From assembly GCA_003450735.1 (NCBI GenBank), contig DMEZ01000015.1:85180-149179 (forward strand): a DNA stretch of 64,000 nucleotides. Reading direction: 5' to 3'. The stretch comes from Elusimicrobiota bacterium (lineage in GTDB: Bacteria; Elusimicrobiota; Elusimicrobia; UBA1565). Position numbers and translations under genes: made by a program. The notes under the pieces are model-generated. The model worked only from the letters and a program-made list of their open reading frames with translations. It was not told where the DNA came from and did not search any database. Below, piece after piece: positions 9,285 to 17,782 of this stretch. Within the stretch, counting starts at the first letter, position 1. Every line of letters starts with the position of its first letter.

Positions 9285-12200
9285 ATGTATTTAAAATCCA
9301 TCGAGATTCTAGGCTTCAAATCCTTCGCCGACAAGACCCATGTCGACCTCAATCCCGGCATCACCGGCGTGGTCGGCCCCAACGGCTGCGGCAAGTCCAA
9401 CATCATGGAGTCCGTGCGCTGGTGCCTGGGCGAGATGTCCTGGAAGTCTTTGCGCTCGGAGTCGATGGTCAGCATCATCTTCGGCGGCACCGCCCGCCGC
9501 GCCCCGCTCTCGATGGCCGAGGTCACCCTCACTTTCGACAACGCCCAGAGCCTTCTGCCGGTGCAGTACTCCGAGGTCTCGGTCACGCGGCGCCTGTTCC
9601 GCTCCGGTGAGTCCGAGTACTTCATCAACCGCGTCCAGGTCCGCCTGCGCGACGTGCGGGAGATGTTCCTCGACACCGGCATCGGCTCCGACGGCTACGC
9701 CATCATCGACCAGGGCGGCGTGGACTTCGTGATGCGCGCCAAGCCTGAGGAGCGGCGGGCCCTCTTCGAGGAGGCGGCCGGCGTTTCCAAGTACAAGGCC
9801 AAGCGCGAGGAAGCTTTGCGCAAGCTCGACAAGGTCCAGTACGACCTTGAGCGCCTCGGCGACCAGATCCGCCTCTCCGAGGAGCGCATCAAGAAGCTCG
9901 ACGCCGACGCGCGCAAGGCGCGGCTCTACCAGAAGTACAAGCAGGAGCTCGTCGAGGCGCAGGTCGGCCAGATCCTCCACGACATCGGCCTGGCCGCCTC
10001 GGAGATCGCCCGCGAGACGGAGGCGCTCCAGCCCACCCGGCAGAGGCACGGGGAGCTGGTCACGCAGGCCGACGCCGAGGAGGGCCGCCTCGCGGCGCTC
10101 AGCCTCGAGAAGACGAAGAAGCAGGACGAGCTCGGCCAGGCCACCCAGAAGATCGGTCTCGCCAACGGCGCGGTCGACCTCCTGAAGAGCCAGCTGGAAA
10201 GCCAGGAGCGCGAGCGCCTGCAGAACCAGGGCTGGCTGCGCGAGGGAGGCCAGGAGCTGGAGGCGGAGCGCTCCCGGGCGGCGGAGAGCGAGCCGCGCAT
10301 CGCCGAGGCCCGTCAGAAGGTGGAGGGCGCCGCGGCCCAGCGCGAGAAGGCGGCCGAGGAGCGCCGGGCGTTCGAGGCCCAGCTCACGGCGGCGGCGGGC
10401 CGCGCCCAGTCGGCCGAAACGGAGATCGAGGGCCTGCGCCGGGCCGTCCAGGAGGCGCTTGAGCGCGAGATGGCCGCCGGCAACGACCTCCGGAAGGTCG
10501 AGACCGCTTTAGGCCAGACCGAGTACTATCTCAACGACAACATCAAGCTCCACGCCCGGGAGTCGGACGAGGCTCGCTCCGCGCGGGAGCAGGCCGGCCG
10601 CCTGCGCTCGGCCTTGGACGAGCGCCGCGGGAAGGCCGACGCCGCGCGCGCCGAGGCCCAGCGCTTGGAGGGCGCCTTGACGGAGGCCCGCCTGATCCTC
10701 GAGGGGATGGGGCAGGAGACCCTGCGCCTGCGCGGCGAGGAGGCCGACCTCACCGTGAAGGTCAGGTCCCTCGAGGCCCAGGGAAGCCGCGACGCCTACT
10801 GGGTCGGCGCCCAGGCCGTCGTCGGCGCGGGCCTGCCGGGCGTGCTGGGGACCGTGCAGTCCCTGCTCAAGGTCGAGGAGGCCCACCGCGCTCTCTTGGA
10901 AGACGCGCTGGGCGAGCGCCTGCACGCCGTGGTCTGCGACGACCTGGCCGCGGCCGCGGCCGGCGTCCAGTTCCTCAAGGATTCCCGGCGGGGCCGGGCG
11001 CGCTTCTTCGTGCTCAGTTCCTTCTCCGACGCCTCTGCGCCGGCCGCCTTGCCGCCGCAGGTCCAGCCTCTGCTGTCCTTCGTCCGCTTCGACCCCGCTC
11101 ACGAGCGCCTCATGAACTGGCTGCTCGCGGAGTCGTATTCCGACCAGGGCGCGCTGTTCGGGCCGCACTGGCTGTGCGGCGGCTCCGCCGAGACCGAGGG
11201 CGAGACGCTCAAGCTCTCCGACCTCGCTCCCGCCCGGGAGAGGCTCTCCGGGGTGGGCGGCCAGCTCGCTGCGCTCGCCTCCGGCCGCGAAGCGGCCGCC
11301 GTCGAGGCGACGGCCGCGGAGGGGCGTCTCGTCCAGGCGCGGGACGCTCTCTCGCGCGAGCAGGACGCCCTGCGCGCTTCGGAGAACGAACTCCATCAGC
11401 AGGAACAGCTCGTCGCGCTCATGGAAAAGAGCCTCAAGGACCTGGAGGCGAGGGCCGTCGAGCTCCGCGCCCAGGGCGAAGAGGCCCGCAAGCGCTCCGA
11501 GGGGCTCGCCGCGGAGCTCGAGCGTTTGCGCGGGGAGACCGCGCGGGCCCGGGCCGCCGAAGAGGAATCCGCCCGGAAGGCCGCCGGACTTCGCGAAGAG
11601 CTGCTCGTCCTGAAGACCCGTCAGGAGAACTTCGACGAGAAGCTCGAGACCCTCAAGGGCCAGGAGAACTTCCTGAAGACCCACCTCGTCCAGCTCGAGG
11701 AGAGCCGGGCGTCCCTGCTGCGGGGCATCGAGAGCCGCCTGCAGAACCACGCCAAGTGGGAGGAGCGCCTCAAGGAGCTCCAGCGCCTCGACGCCGAGGC
11801 CCAGGAAGCCATCGCCCAGCGGCGCGCCGAACTCGGCGTGCTCCAGAACGCGGCGCGGGCGCTCCAGGACCAGGTCCACGCGATGTCGCAGGACGCGCAG
11901 GGCCTCGAGGAATCGCTGAGGCTCAAGCGCTCGGAGCGCGACCGCCTGCGCGAGGCGATCGCCCAGGGCGACGTGCGCATCTCGGGCCACAAAGCCAAGC
12001 AGGAACTGCTCACCCAGGACCTCTCCGAGAAGTATTCGCTCTCGGTCGAGGAGGCCCGCGAGAAGCGCAAGGACCAGCCTTTCGATCCGGAGCGCATGCT
12101 CTTCCTCCAGCGCCGCATCGACGATCTGGGGAACATCAACATGGCGGCCCCCGAGGAGTACGAGGCCCTGGTCAAGGAGAAGGACTCCCTGCAGTTCCAG

Positions 12201-12848
12201 GTCACCGACCTCAACGAGGCCAAGGGGAACCTCTTCACCGCCATCCAGAAGATCAACGCGACGACGCGGGAGAACTTCCGCCAGACCTTCAGCGAGGTCC
12301 GCGACCACTTCCGGCGCCTCTACGGCATCCTCTTCGAGGGCGGCGAGAGCGACCTCGTGCTGACCGACCAGGAGAACATGCTCGAGACGGGCGTCGAGAT
12401 CCTGGCCCAGCCACCGGGCAAGAAGCTGCAGAGCATCTCCCAGCTCTCGGGCGGAGAGAAGACGCTGACGGCCATCGCCCTGCTCTTCTCGTTCTTCATG
12501 GTGAAGCCCTCGCCCATCTGCATGCTCGACGAGGCCGACGCGGCCCTCGACGACGCGAACGTCGACCGCTTCGTGTCCATGCTGAGGCAGTTCGCGGACA
12601 AGTCCCAGTTCCTCATCGTGAGCCACAGCAAGAAGACGATGGAGGCCTGCGACGTCATGTACGGCGTCACGATGGAGGAGTCGGGGGTGAGCCAGATCAT
12701 CTCCGTGGACTTCCGCCGGGGGGAGGGCGGACCGGAGCCGGACGCCGTCCCGTCCGGGCGCGCCGCCGCTTCGGACGGCCCCTACGCCCTCGCTTCGTCG
12801 GGAGAGGCGCCCGCCGCGCTTCCGGACGCGAACCGCGCCGCCGAATAG
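9285..12848 (+). CDS. smc: Chromosome segregation protein SMC
   Basis: The protein has 1187 residues, the usual SMC length. The N-terminal ATPase half has Walker A GPNGCGKSN (31-39), and the C-terminal half has the LSGGEK signature (from 1054) and Walker B CMLDEADAALDD (from 1079). Two long coiled coils surround a hinge at about residues 500-640. SMC with ScpAB compacts and resolves the chromosome in the cytoplasm; no scp genes are visible here. The start is supported by GAGAGG 5 nt upstream and by the canonical N-terminus YLKSIEILGFKSFADKT. A roughly 40-residue Pro/Ala-rich tail follows the ATPase fold. The metallophosphoesterase gene begins 15 bp downstream. Confidence 0.97.
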   Translation: MYLKSIEILGFKSFADKTHVDLNPGITGVVGPNGCGKSNIMESVRWCLGEMSWKSLRSESMVSIIFGGTARRAPLSMAEVTLTFDNAQSLLPVQYSEVSVTRRLFRSGESEYFINRVQVRLRDVREMFLDTGIGSDGYAIIDQGGVDFVMRAKPEERRALFEEAAGVSKYKAKREEALRKLDKVQYDLERLGDQIRLSEERIKKLDADARKARLYQKYKQELVEAQVGQILHDIGLAASEIARETEALQPTRQRHGELVTQADAEEGRLAALSLEKTKKQDELGQATQKIGLANGAVDLLKSQLESQERERLQNQGWLREGGQELEAERSRAAESEPRIAEARQKVEGAAAQREKAAEERRAFEAQLTAAAGRAQSAETEIEGLRRAVQEALEREMAAGNDLRKVETALGQTEYYLNDNIKLHARESDEARSAREQAGRLRSALDERRGKADAARAEAQRLEGALTEARLILEGMGQETLRLRGEEADLTVKVRSLEAQGSRDAYWVGAQAVVGAGLPGVLGTVQSLLKVEEAHRALLEDALGERLHAVVCDDLAAAAAGVQFLKDSRRGRARFFVLSSFSDASAPAALPPQVQPLLSFVRFDPAHERLMNWLLAESYSDQGALFGPHWLCGGSAETEGETLKLSDLAPARERLSGVGGQLAALASGREAAAVEATAAEGRLVQARDALSREQDALRASENELHQQEQLVALMEKSLKDLEARAVELRAQGEEARKRSEGLAAELERLRGETARARAAEEESARKAAGLREELLVLKTRQENFDEKLETLKGQENFLKTHLVQLEESRASLLRGIESRLQNHAKWEERLKELQRLDAEAQEAIAQRRAELGVLQNAARALQDQVHAMSQDAQGLEESLRLKRSERDRLREAIAQGDVRISGHKAKQELLTQDLSEKYSLSVEEAREKRKDQPFDPERMLFLQRRIDDLGNINMAAPEEYEALVKEKDSLQFQVTDLNEAKGNLFTAIQKINATTRENFRQTFSEVRDHFRRLYGILFEGGESDLVLTDQENMLETGVEILAQPPGKKLQSISQLSGGEKTLTAIALLFSFFMVKPSPICMLDEADAALDDANVDRFVSMLRQFADKSQFLIVSHSKKTMEACDVMYGVTMEESGVSQIISVDFRRGEGGPEPDAVPSGRAAASDGPYALASSGEAPAALPDANRAAE

Positions 12849-12863
12849 AATATAATAGGCGCC

Positions 12864-13604
12864 ATGCGCTGGGGCGTCTTCTCCGACGTCCACTCCAACT
12901 GCGAGGCCTTGAACGCGGTCCTCGAGCGTTTCCGTGCCGAGAAAGTGGGCGGCTACGTCTGCTGCGGGGACATCACCGGCTACGGGGCCGAGCCGGACAA
13001 GGCCATCGCGACCATCTCGGCTCTGCCCAACGTCATCGCCGTCCGGGGCAACCATGACCTGGCCGTCCTGGGCCGCATGGACATCACCTGGTTCAACGAG
13101 ATGGCCGCCGCCGCCGTCCGCTACGCGCAGAAGTCGATCCAGCCCGAGAACATGCGCTGGCTGCAGGACCTCCCGCCCCGGGTGGACCGCGACGAGCTCA
13201 CGCTCGTCCACGGCTCCCCGCGCAACCCGGCCGAGGAGTACCTCGTCACCGTCCAGCAGTTCCACGACAACTACCAGTACTTCAAGGTCTCCCCGTGCTT
13301 CATCGGGCACAGCCACCTTCCGCTGTGCTTCCTGATGAAGGAGCCGGTCAGCTACGTCGAGTTCGGGACGCTCAAGGAAGCCGCCGTCGTGCGGACGCCG
13401 CGCGGCGTGCGCAGCGTCATCAACCCCGGGTCGGTCGGCCAGCCGCGCGACCACGACCACCGGGCCTCCTGCGGGATCTATGACGACGAGGCCCGCGTCT
13501 TCAATCTCGTCCGCATCGAGTACGATGTGGCGGAGGCCCAGCGGAAGATCCTCGACGCCGGCCTGCCCGAGTTCCTGGCTTTGCGGCTCGCCTACGGGCA
13601 GTAG
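12864..13604 (+). CDS. Calcineurin-like metallophosphoesterase (YfcE/MJ0936 type)
   Basis: The protein has 246 residues with the metallophosphoesterase metal-binding motifs in order: FSDVHSN, CCGDITGYG, VRGNHD, VHGSPRNP and GHSHLP, then NPGSVGQPRD typical of the compact phosphodiesterase subgroup. It probably hydrolyses a phosphodiester in the cytoplasm with two metal ions; the substrate is unknown. TATAAT (12851-12856) lies 7 nt before the ATG with no ribosome site, so it may have its own leaderless transcript although only 15 bp separate it from smc. The next gene starts 1 bp after its stop. Confidence 0.9.
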   Translation: MRWGVFSDVHSNCEALNAVLERFRAEKVGGYVCCGDITGYGAEPDKAIATISALPNVIAVRGNHDLAVLGRMDITWFNEMAAAAVRYAQKSIQPENMRWLQDLPPRVDRDELTLVHGSPRNPAEEYLVTVQQFHDNYQYFKVSPCFIGHSHLPLCFLMKEPVSYVEFGTLKEAAVVRTPRGVRSVINPGSVGQPRDHDHRASCGIYDDEARVFNLVRIEYDVAEAQRKILDAGLPEFLALRLAYGQ

Positions 13605-13605
13605 C

Positions 13606-14586
13606 GTGCTGCGCATCGCCGGCGCCCTGTCCCTCCTCCTCGCCGGCCCGGCCTCCGCGGAAAGAGTCAGCCTCGAGGGCGTCTGCACCTTCATCTGCCC
13701 GACCGGGTGGAAGGTGGACGGCTTCCAGCCCAACGCCGGCACCACGATGGTCACCTGCCGCTCGCGGCAGGCCGAGGGGGCCGACGCCCCGACCCTCTTC
13801 GTCGGCCAGACCGTGAAGTGGGGCAATCCGAACTACGTCCCCCTGGACAAGCATATCAAGGGCACGGGAGACCGCTTCCTCAAGAAGGAGGAGTTCCTGG
13901 GCCGGCAGGCCGTCTTCACCATCCGCCCCAACCGGGCCATCGTCTATGTCCCGGCCCATGGGGGCTATTTCCAGCTGGGCTACCGGGCGCCGGCGCAGAC
14001 CTTCAGCCTGAACGCGAAGACCTTCCTGGAGCTCATGAAGTCCTTCCGCATCCTGGGCCCCTGCGACGGGAAGACCTCCTGCCGGAACCGCCGCATCGCC
14101 ATCCCCGCGAAGGCCGGGCGCTGGAGCGTCGCGGTGCGGCGCAGCGCCAGCGAGATCCCGCTGGTGAACGCCTACCGCTCGGCCGCGCACGGCGCTTCGC
14201 GGGCCGAGGCCCAGGCTTCGGTGTACCGGGAGGGGAAGAAGTGCCGCCTCGTCGTCTCGGTCTATCCGGAGTCCTTGAGGAAGCGGAAGGCCCATATCGA
14301 GATCCACTACGTGATCGAGAAGGACTCGCTGAGCGGGGCGGAGGTCATGCTCATCGAACTCGGCGCGGAGACTCCCCACTCCCGGATGGACTCGGTCGCC
14401 CTGCGCGACCTCGCCGTGCCCTACTCCGAGGTCGTCCCCCACGAGGCATCCTTGAGCGTGCAGGCCCTCAACCCGTGCGCCTCCGAGCTCGCCGGCAACA
14501 GCGGGACGCTGAAGGCCTTCTTCGGGCACTCCGACGTGGGGAAGGTCACGGTCGACTACGACGTCATCGGCGTCAAGCCGATGTGA
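13606..14586 (+). CDS. Secreted protein of unknown function
   Basis: The protein has 326 residues. GTG 13606 gives a clean signal peptide (LRIAGALSLLLAGPASAERV), and the preceding stop is 1 bp away; longer readings in this frame would overlap the phosphoesterase. The mature protein starts with a Cys-containing segment (EGVCTFICPTGWKVDGFQ) and continues as mixed alpha/beta sequence with a second Cys pair (GPCDGKTSCRNRR). I do not recognise a family. The tight spacing suggests coupled translation with the phosphoesterase gene. Confidence 0.75.
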   Translation: MLRIAGALSLLLAGPASAERVSLEGVCTFICPTGWKVDGFQPNAGTTMVTCRSRQAEGADAPTLFVGQTVKWGNPNYVPLDKHIKGTGDRFLKKEEFLGRQAVFTIRPNRAIVYVPAHGGYFQLGYRAPAQTFSLNAKTFLELMKSFRILGPCDGKTSCRNRRIAIPAKAGRWSVAVRRSASEIPLVNAYRSAAHGASRAEAQASVYREGKKCRLVVSVYPESLRKRKAHIEIHYVIEKDSLSGAEVMLIELGAETPHSRMDSVALRDLAVPYSEVVPHEASLSVQALNPCASELAGNSGTLKAFFGHSDVGKVTVDYDVIGVKPM

Positions 14587-14593
14587 GCCTCAT

Positions 14594-14652
14594 CCCCTCA
14601 GCGCTCCCATAACCGCCGTCCTTCCCGAAGAGACGGCGGTGCGCTTGAGGGG
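14594..14652. terminator. Bidirectional hairpin between convergent genes
   Basis: The inner stem ACCGCCGTC (14612-14620) pairs with GACGGCGGT (14632-14640). An outer stem pairs CCCCTCAGCGC with GCGCTTGAGGGG around it. It lies between the stops of two convergent genes, as expected of a shared terminator. No long T-run is present on either side. Confidence 0.55.
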
Positions 14653-14677
14653 CCAGCGATAAGGAGCACGGCTTTCG

Positions 14678-15940
14678 CTAGGGGCCCTGGTTCGGCTGCG
14701 TGAACGTCGGCTTGACGCCGCTCTGGGGGAAGGCGCTGAGCGCTCCGCCGGCGGCGCCCGTCGGCCGGTAGGTGCTCCCCGCGCCGCCGGCCCCGCCGTA
14801 GACCCCGGCGCCGCCGTAGACGCCGGAAGCGCCCGCCGTCGCGCCCGCCGCCCCGGCCGAGGCGCCCGCTCCGGCTCCCGCGGCCGCGCTCCAAGAGCTC
14901 TGGGGGTCCCAGGGATAGGACTGCTCATCCCGGCGGGCCTGCAGGCGCCGGCGCTCCTCCTCTTCCCGCTTCTTCGCCAGGAGCTCCTCCCGCTTGCGCA
15001 GCTTCTCGCTGCGGACCTCGCTGACCTGGCCGCGCGTGCGCCGGGCGAGCCGGCGGGCCAGGTCGATGGCGCTCTGGATGAGGAGCCGCGGCCCGCGCAG
15101 GGCGTCCTTCTCGCTCGGCTCCTCCTTCGGGGCTTCCGCGCGGGGGGGGGCTTGGGGCGGGGCCGCCTTCGAGGCCTTCGCCCGGGCGGTCCGCGCCGGC
15201 GAGGGGCACTCGGAGGGGGAGAAGGCTTCCGGGTGGCGCTTGCGCAGGAAGAGATCGGCGGCGCCTTCGGCCCGGACGATGCCGGCGACCGCCCCCTTGA
15301 GAGCCGCGTCGTCGAGCCCGCCGGCGGCGCAGAAGCTCTCGATGCCCCGGCCCGCGCGCGCCCGGGCCTCCTCGGCGGCCTGCCGGTCGCTGTCGCTCCG
15401 GGCCTGCTCCCGCGTGAAGAGGTGCACCCACTCCTGGACGTTCGGCGGCCGGTCGGGCTTCCCCTGCCAGAGCAGGCGGGTGAGCTTGGCGTCCATCGTC
15501 ACCAGGCGGGCGACGCGGAGGCCCTTGTCGTTGAGCTCGTCGAGAGCCTCCAGGGCGATGCCGCAGCCGTGCCCCTGGCAGACCAGCTTCACGGGCTTGC
15601 GGGGGTCCTCGTCATGCTCGTCTTCGACCGCGTTCACCAGGGCGCGTACCGCGGCCTTCCGGTCCGGGATGCGCTGCGCATCCCCGCTCCAGCCGATGGG
15701 CTTGAAGTCGGGCCCGAGCTGCTCGGCGAAGCGGGCCGAGCGGGGGTATCGGCGGAGCAGGCTGCTGTTGGTGGCGTCCTCCTGGGACGCCCCGTCGGGG
15801 CCTGCGGCCGGCCGGCGCGCATCGGCCGCTCCGCCGCCCACGGCGAAATTGGCCGAGGGCTCCCACCGTCCCCCGGAGCAGGGGGCGGGGGTGCAGAGGG
15901 CTGCGAGGGCCAGGGCCGCGGGCAGGCGCGGGAGTCTCAC
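14678..15940 (-). CDS. Secreted protein with possible hydrolase-like segment and Gly-rich tail
   Basis: The protein has 420 residues from GTG 15940, chosen because it begins a signal peptide (LPRLPAALALAALCTPAPCSGG) and lies 7 nt after TATACT. A longer in-frame ATG at 16021 would bury that signal. The central part contains KLVCQGHGCGIALEALDEL, which resembles the strand-elbow-helix of alpha/beta hydrolases but has Gly where the nucleophilic Ser belongs. An Arg/Glu-rich helical stretch follows, then a low-complexity C-terminus of Gly/Ala with YGGAG repeats. Overall function is unknown. It diverges from the pseudopilin operon at 16051. Confidence 0.65.
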   Translation of the reverse strand: MRLPRLPAALALAALCTPAPCSGGRWEPSANFAVGGGAADARRPAAGPDGASQEDATNSSLLRRYPRSARFAEQLGPDFKPIGWSGDAQRIPDRKAAVRALVNAVEDEHDEDPRKPVKLVCQGHGCGIALEALDELNDKGLRVARLVTMDAKLTRLLWQGKPDRPPNVQEWVHLFTREQARSDSDRQAAEEARARAGRGIESFCAAGGLDDAALKGAVAGIVRAEGAADLFLRKRHPEAFSPSECPSPARTARAKASKAAPPQAPPRAEAPKEEPSEKDALRGPRLLIQSAIDLARRLARRTRGQVSEVRSEKLRKREELLAKKREEEERRRLQARRDEQSYPWDPQSSWSAAAGAGAGASAGAAGATAGASGVYGGAGVYGGAGGAGSTYRPTGAAGGALSAFPQSGVKPTFTQPNQGP

Positions 15941-16050
15941 TTCCCTGAGTATAGCAGGGCCGCGGGAGAATTCAAGACGGTCCGGGCGTTTTAACCCCCT
16001 GTTAACATGCCTGACTTGCAAATGTAACGCGCGAACGCTATAACTATACC
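15941..16050. promoter_or_regulatory. Divergent promoters with leaderless-type spacing
   Basis: Minus strand: TTGAAT (15975-15970), a 16-bp spacer and TATACT (15953-15948), then 7 nt to GTG 15940. Plus strand: TTGCAA (16015-16020), an 18-bp spacer and TATAAC (16039-16044), then 6 nt to GTG 16051. No ribosome-binding purine tract precedes either start. Confidence 0.6.
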
Positions 16051-17247
16051 GTGCGAACGGACGAGGCGCGCGCGCTCCCGCTTTTCCGTCTCCCGCGCGA
16101 TCGCCGCGGCCAGATCTCCATCCCCTCCCTGTTCGTGCTCCCGTCGCTGTTCCTCTTCGTCTACCTCATCTTCGAGACGGCCAAGCTCTCGCGCGAGAAG
16201 ATCCGCCACCAGTTCGCCGTGGACGCGGCGGCCTTCATCGAGATGACCAACTACTCGGACTTCCTCAACCGCTCGGCCTACGTGAACGGGGCCTTCCCCC
16301 AGCGCATCTTCTACGAGGGCTTCTACAACACGATGATCGAGCGCAAGGACAGCACGAGGCCCGACCGGCTCTACGACATCCTCTGGAAGAACGGCACCTT
16401 TCCGCGCTGGGACGGCCGGCCGGGCGACCAGCCGCTCGACAACGAGAGGGTCTGGGAGATCAAGTTCGGCGGCTGCGGCGGCGGCAAGAACGACAACCCG
16501 CCGGACATGTCGAGCTGCGGGGCGAGCGGAGGCACGGGCACGGGGTCGGGCGGGGGGCCGGTCACCGGAGGGGGCGTCGGGGTCGGCGCCAGCGGACGCC
16601 TGGACATCCTCACGATGCAGGACGCTCTCGACTACTGGATCAACTGGGACGACGCGCAGGACATCTACAAGCTCTACGTGCAGATCTACCAGCTGCTCGG
16701 CTCGGTGGAGGACGCCCAGTACTCGGTCTTCAAGCGCCTGACGAGCAACCACAACTTCTTCCGCAAATCCTACTGGCTGAACACCGGCGACCCCATCAAC
16801 ACGGCCGACTTCGGGGCGGGGTATTTCAACGCGTACAGCTTCGAACCCAAGCCCTACTGCATCCAGGAGGTCATGATCTACGGCAACAAGCCGACGAGCA
16901 ACGCCTTCCAGCCCTACCAGATCTGGGCCCCCAACGCCCCCATCCAGATGCCCACGACCATCGCGAACTGCCAGCCCAACGCCGGCCTGTTCCAGGCCGA
17001 GGCCATCAGCGACAGCCACCTGCAGTCCATGCGCTCTCTGCACGCGGGCCTCGCGAACCATCCGGGCTGGCCGGTGATCCAGATCTGGACGCCCCCGTCC
17101 AACTATTTCCGGGTCTCCTTCAACGGGATGGTGCGCTGCGCGGCCACGGGCACCACGAGCCCCTGCGTGCATGCGACCATCCAACTGAGCGGCGGAAGGC
17201 TCTGGCCGTATCCGACGCCGAAATTCCAGGTGAAACTCTTCCCATGA
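16051..17247 (+). CDS. TadE/TadG-like pseudopilin-type membrane protein
   Basis: The protein has 398 residues. After a short basic N-terminus comes RGQISIPSLFVLPSLFLFVY, a hydrophobic helix placed as in TadE/TadG and Flp-pilus minor pseudopilins, followed by an amphipathic segment (FETAKLSREKIRHQFAVDAA). The large C-terminal part is extracytoplasmic-type, with a Gly-rich loop around residues 150-180 and Cys at several points. It probably acts as a minor pilin or assembly component anchored in the inner membrane. The start is GTG with a leaderless-type -10. It overlaps the next TadE-like gene by 4 bp (ATGA), so the two form an operon. Confidence 0.7.
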   Translation: MRTDEARALPLFRLPRDRRGQISIPSLFVLPSLFLFVYLIFETAKLSREKIRHQFAVDAAAFIEMTNYSDFLNRSAYVNGAFPQRIFYEGFYNTMIERKDSTRPDRLYDILWKNGTFPRWDGRPGDQPLDNERVWEIKFGGCGGGKNDNPPDMSSCGASGGTGTGSGGGPVTGGGVGVGASGRLDILTMQDALDYWINWDDAQDIYKLYVQIYQLLGSVEDAQYSVFKRLTSNHNFFRKSYWLNTGDPINTADFGAGYFNAYSFEPKPYCIQEVMIYGNKPTSNAFQPYQIWAPNAPIQMPTTIANCQPNAGLFQAEAISDSHLQSMRSLHAGLANHPGWPVIQIWTPPSNYFRVSFNGMVRCAATGTTSPCVHATIQLSGGRLWPYPTPKFQVKLFP

Positions 17248-17750
17248 ACAAACTCAAGCTCTCGGACATCGTGCGCCACAGGAAGGGCCAGGCGACCACC
17301 GAGGTCGTCCTGCTCCTGCCCCTCTTCATGTTCTTCCTGTTCGCCTTCTCGAAGGTGTTCGCCCTGCTCGTCCTTGTCCAGAAGATGGAGGTCGCCTCCT
17401 ACTACGCGGCCCGCCGCTGGCAGCTGGAGTCCCACCGGAACGTGGCCTACGAGTCGTTCGACGACCAGACGCTCTGTCCGGACATCGAGATGAAGGCCGC
17501 CTGCTACCTGGGCTTCTCGCGCTCCGACTGCCCCCAGAACATCACGACCCAGCGCTTCCTCAACCTCAAGGAGATCAAACTCTGCCCCATCACTCGCACC
17601 CAGGTCTGGAACGTCGTGACCCTCACCGTCTGGACGAGCCCCGTCAAGGTGCCTCTCTACAAGAACCAGGGCTTCAAGTTCGAGGTCACGAAGTACGTCC
17701 CGAACCGCGACCGCCCCATCGCCTTCGTCCTGCCGGGCCTCTCCCCGTAG
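17244..17750 (+). CDS. TadE-like pseudopilin
   Basis: The protein has 168 residues with a basic N-terminus and then KGQATTEVVLLLPLFMFFLF. The G-Q-A-T-x-E arrangement before a hydrophobic helix is typical of TadE-like proteins. The rest is a small globular domain with several Cys (LCPDIEMKAACYLGFSRSDC). It probably works with the upstream larger TadE/G-like protein in a pilus-like or secretion assembly. The ATG overlaps the previous stop, giving translational coupling. No prepilin peptidase or TadA ATPase is visible in the window. Confidence 0.75.
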   Translation: MNKLKLSDIVRHRKGQATTEVVLLLPLFMFFLFAFSKVFALLVLVQKMEVASYYAARRWQLESHRNVAYESFDDQTLCPDIEMKAACYLGFSRSDCPQNITTQRFLNLKEIKLCPITRTQVWNVVTLTVWTSPVKVPLYKNQGFKFEVTKYVPNRDRPIAFVLPGLSP

Positions 17751-17782
17751 AACCCGCCCGCAAAATCGGCTAAGCTATCGCC

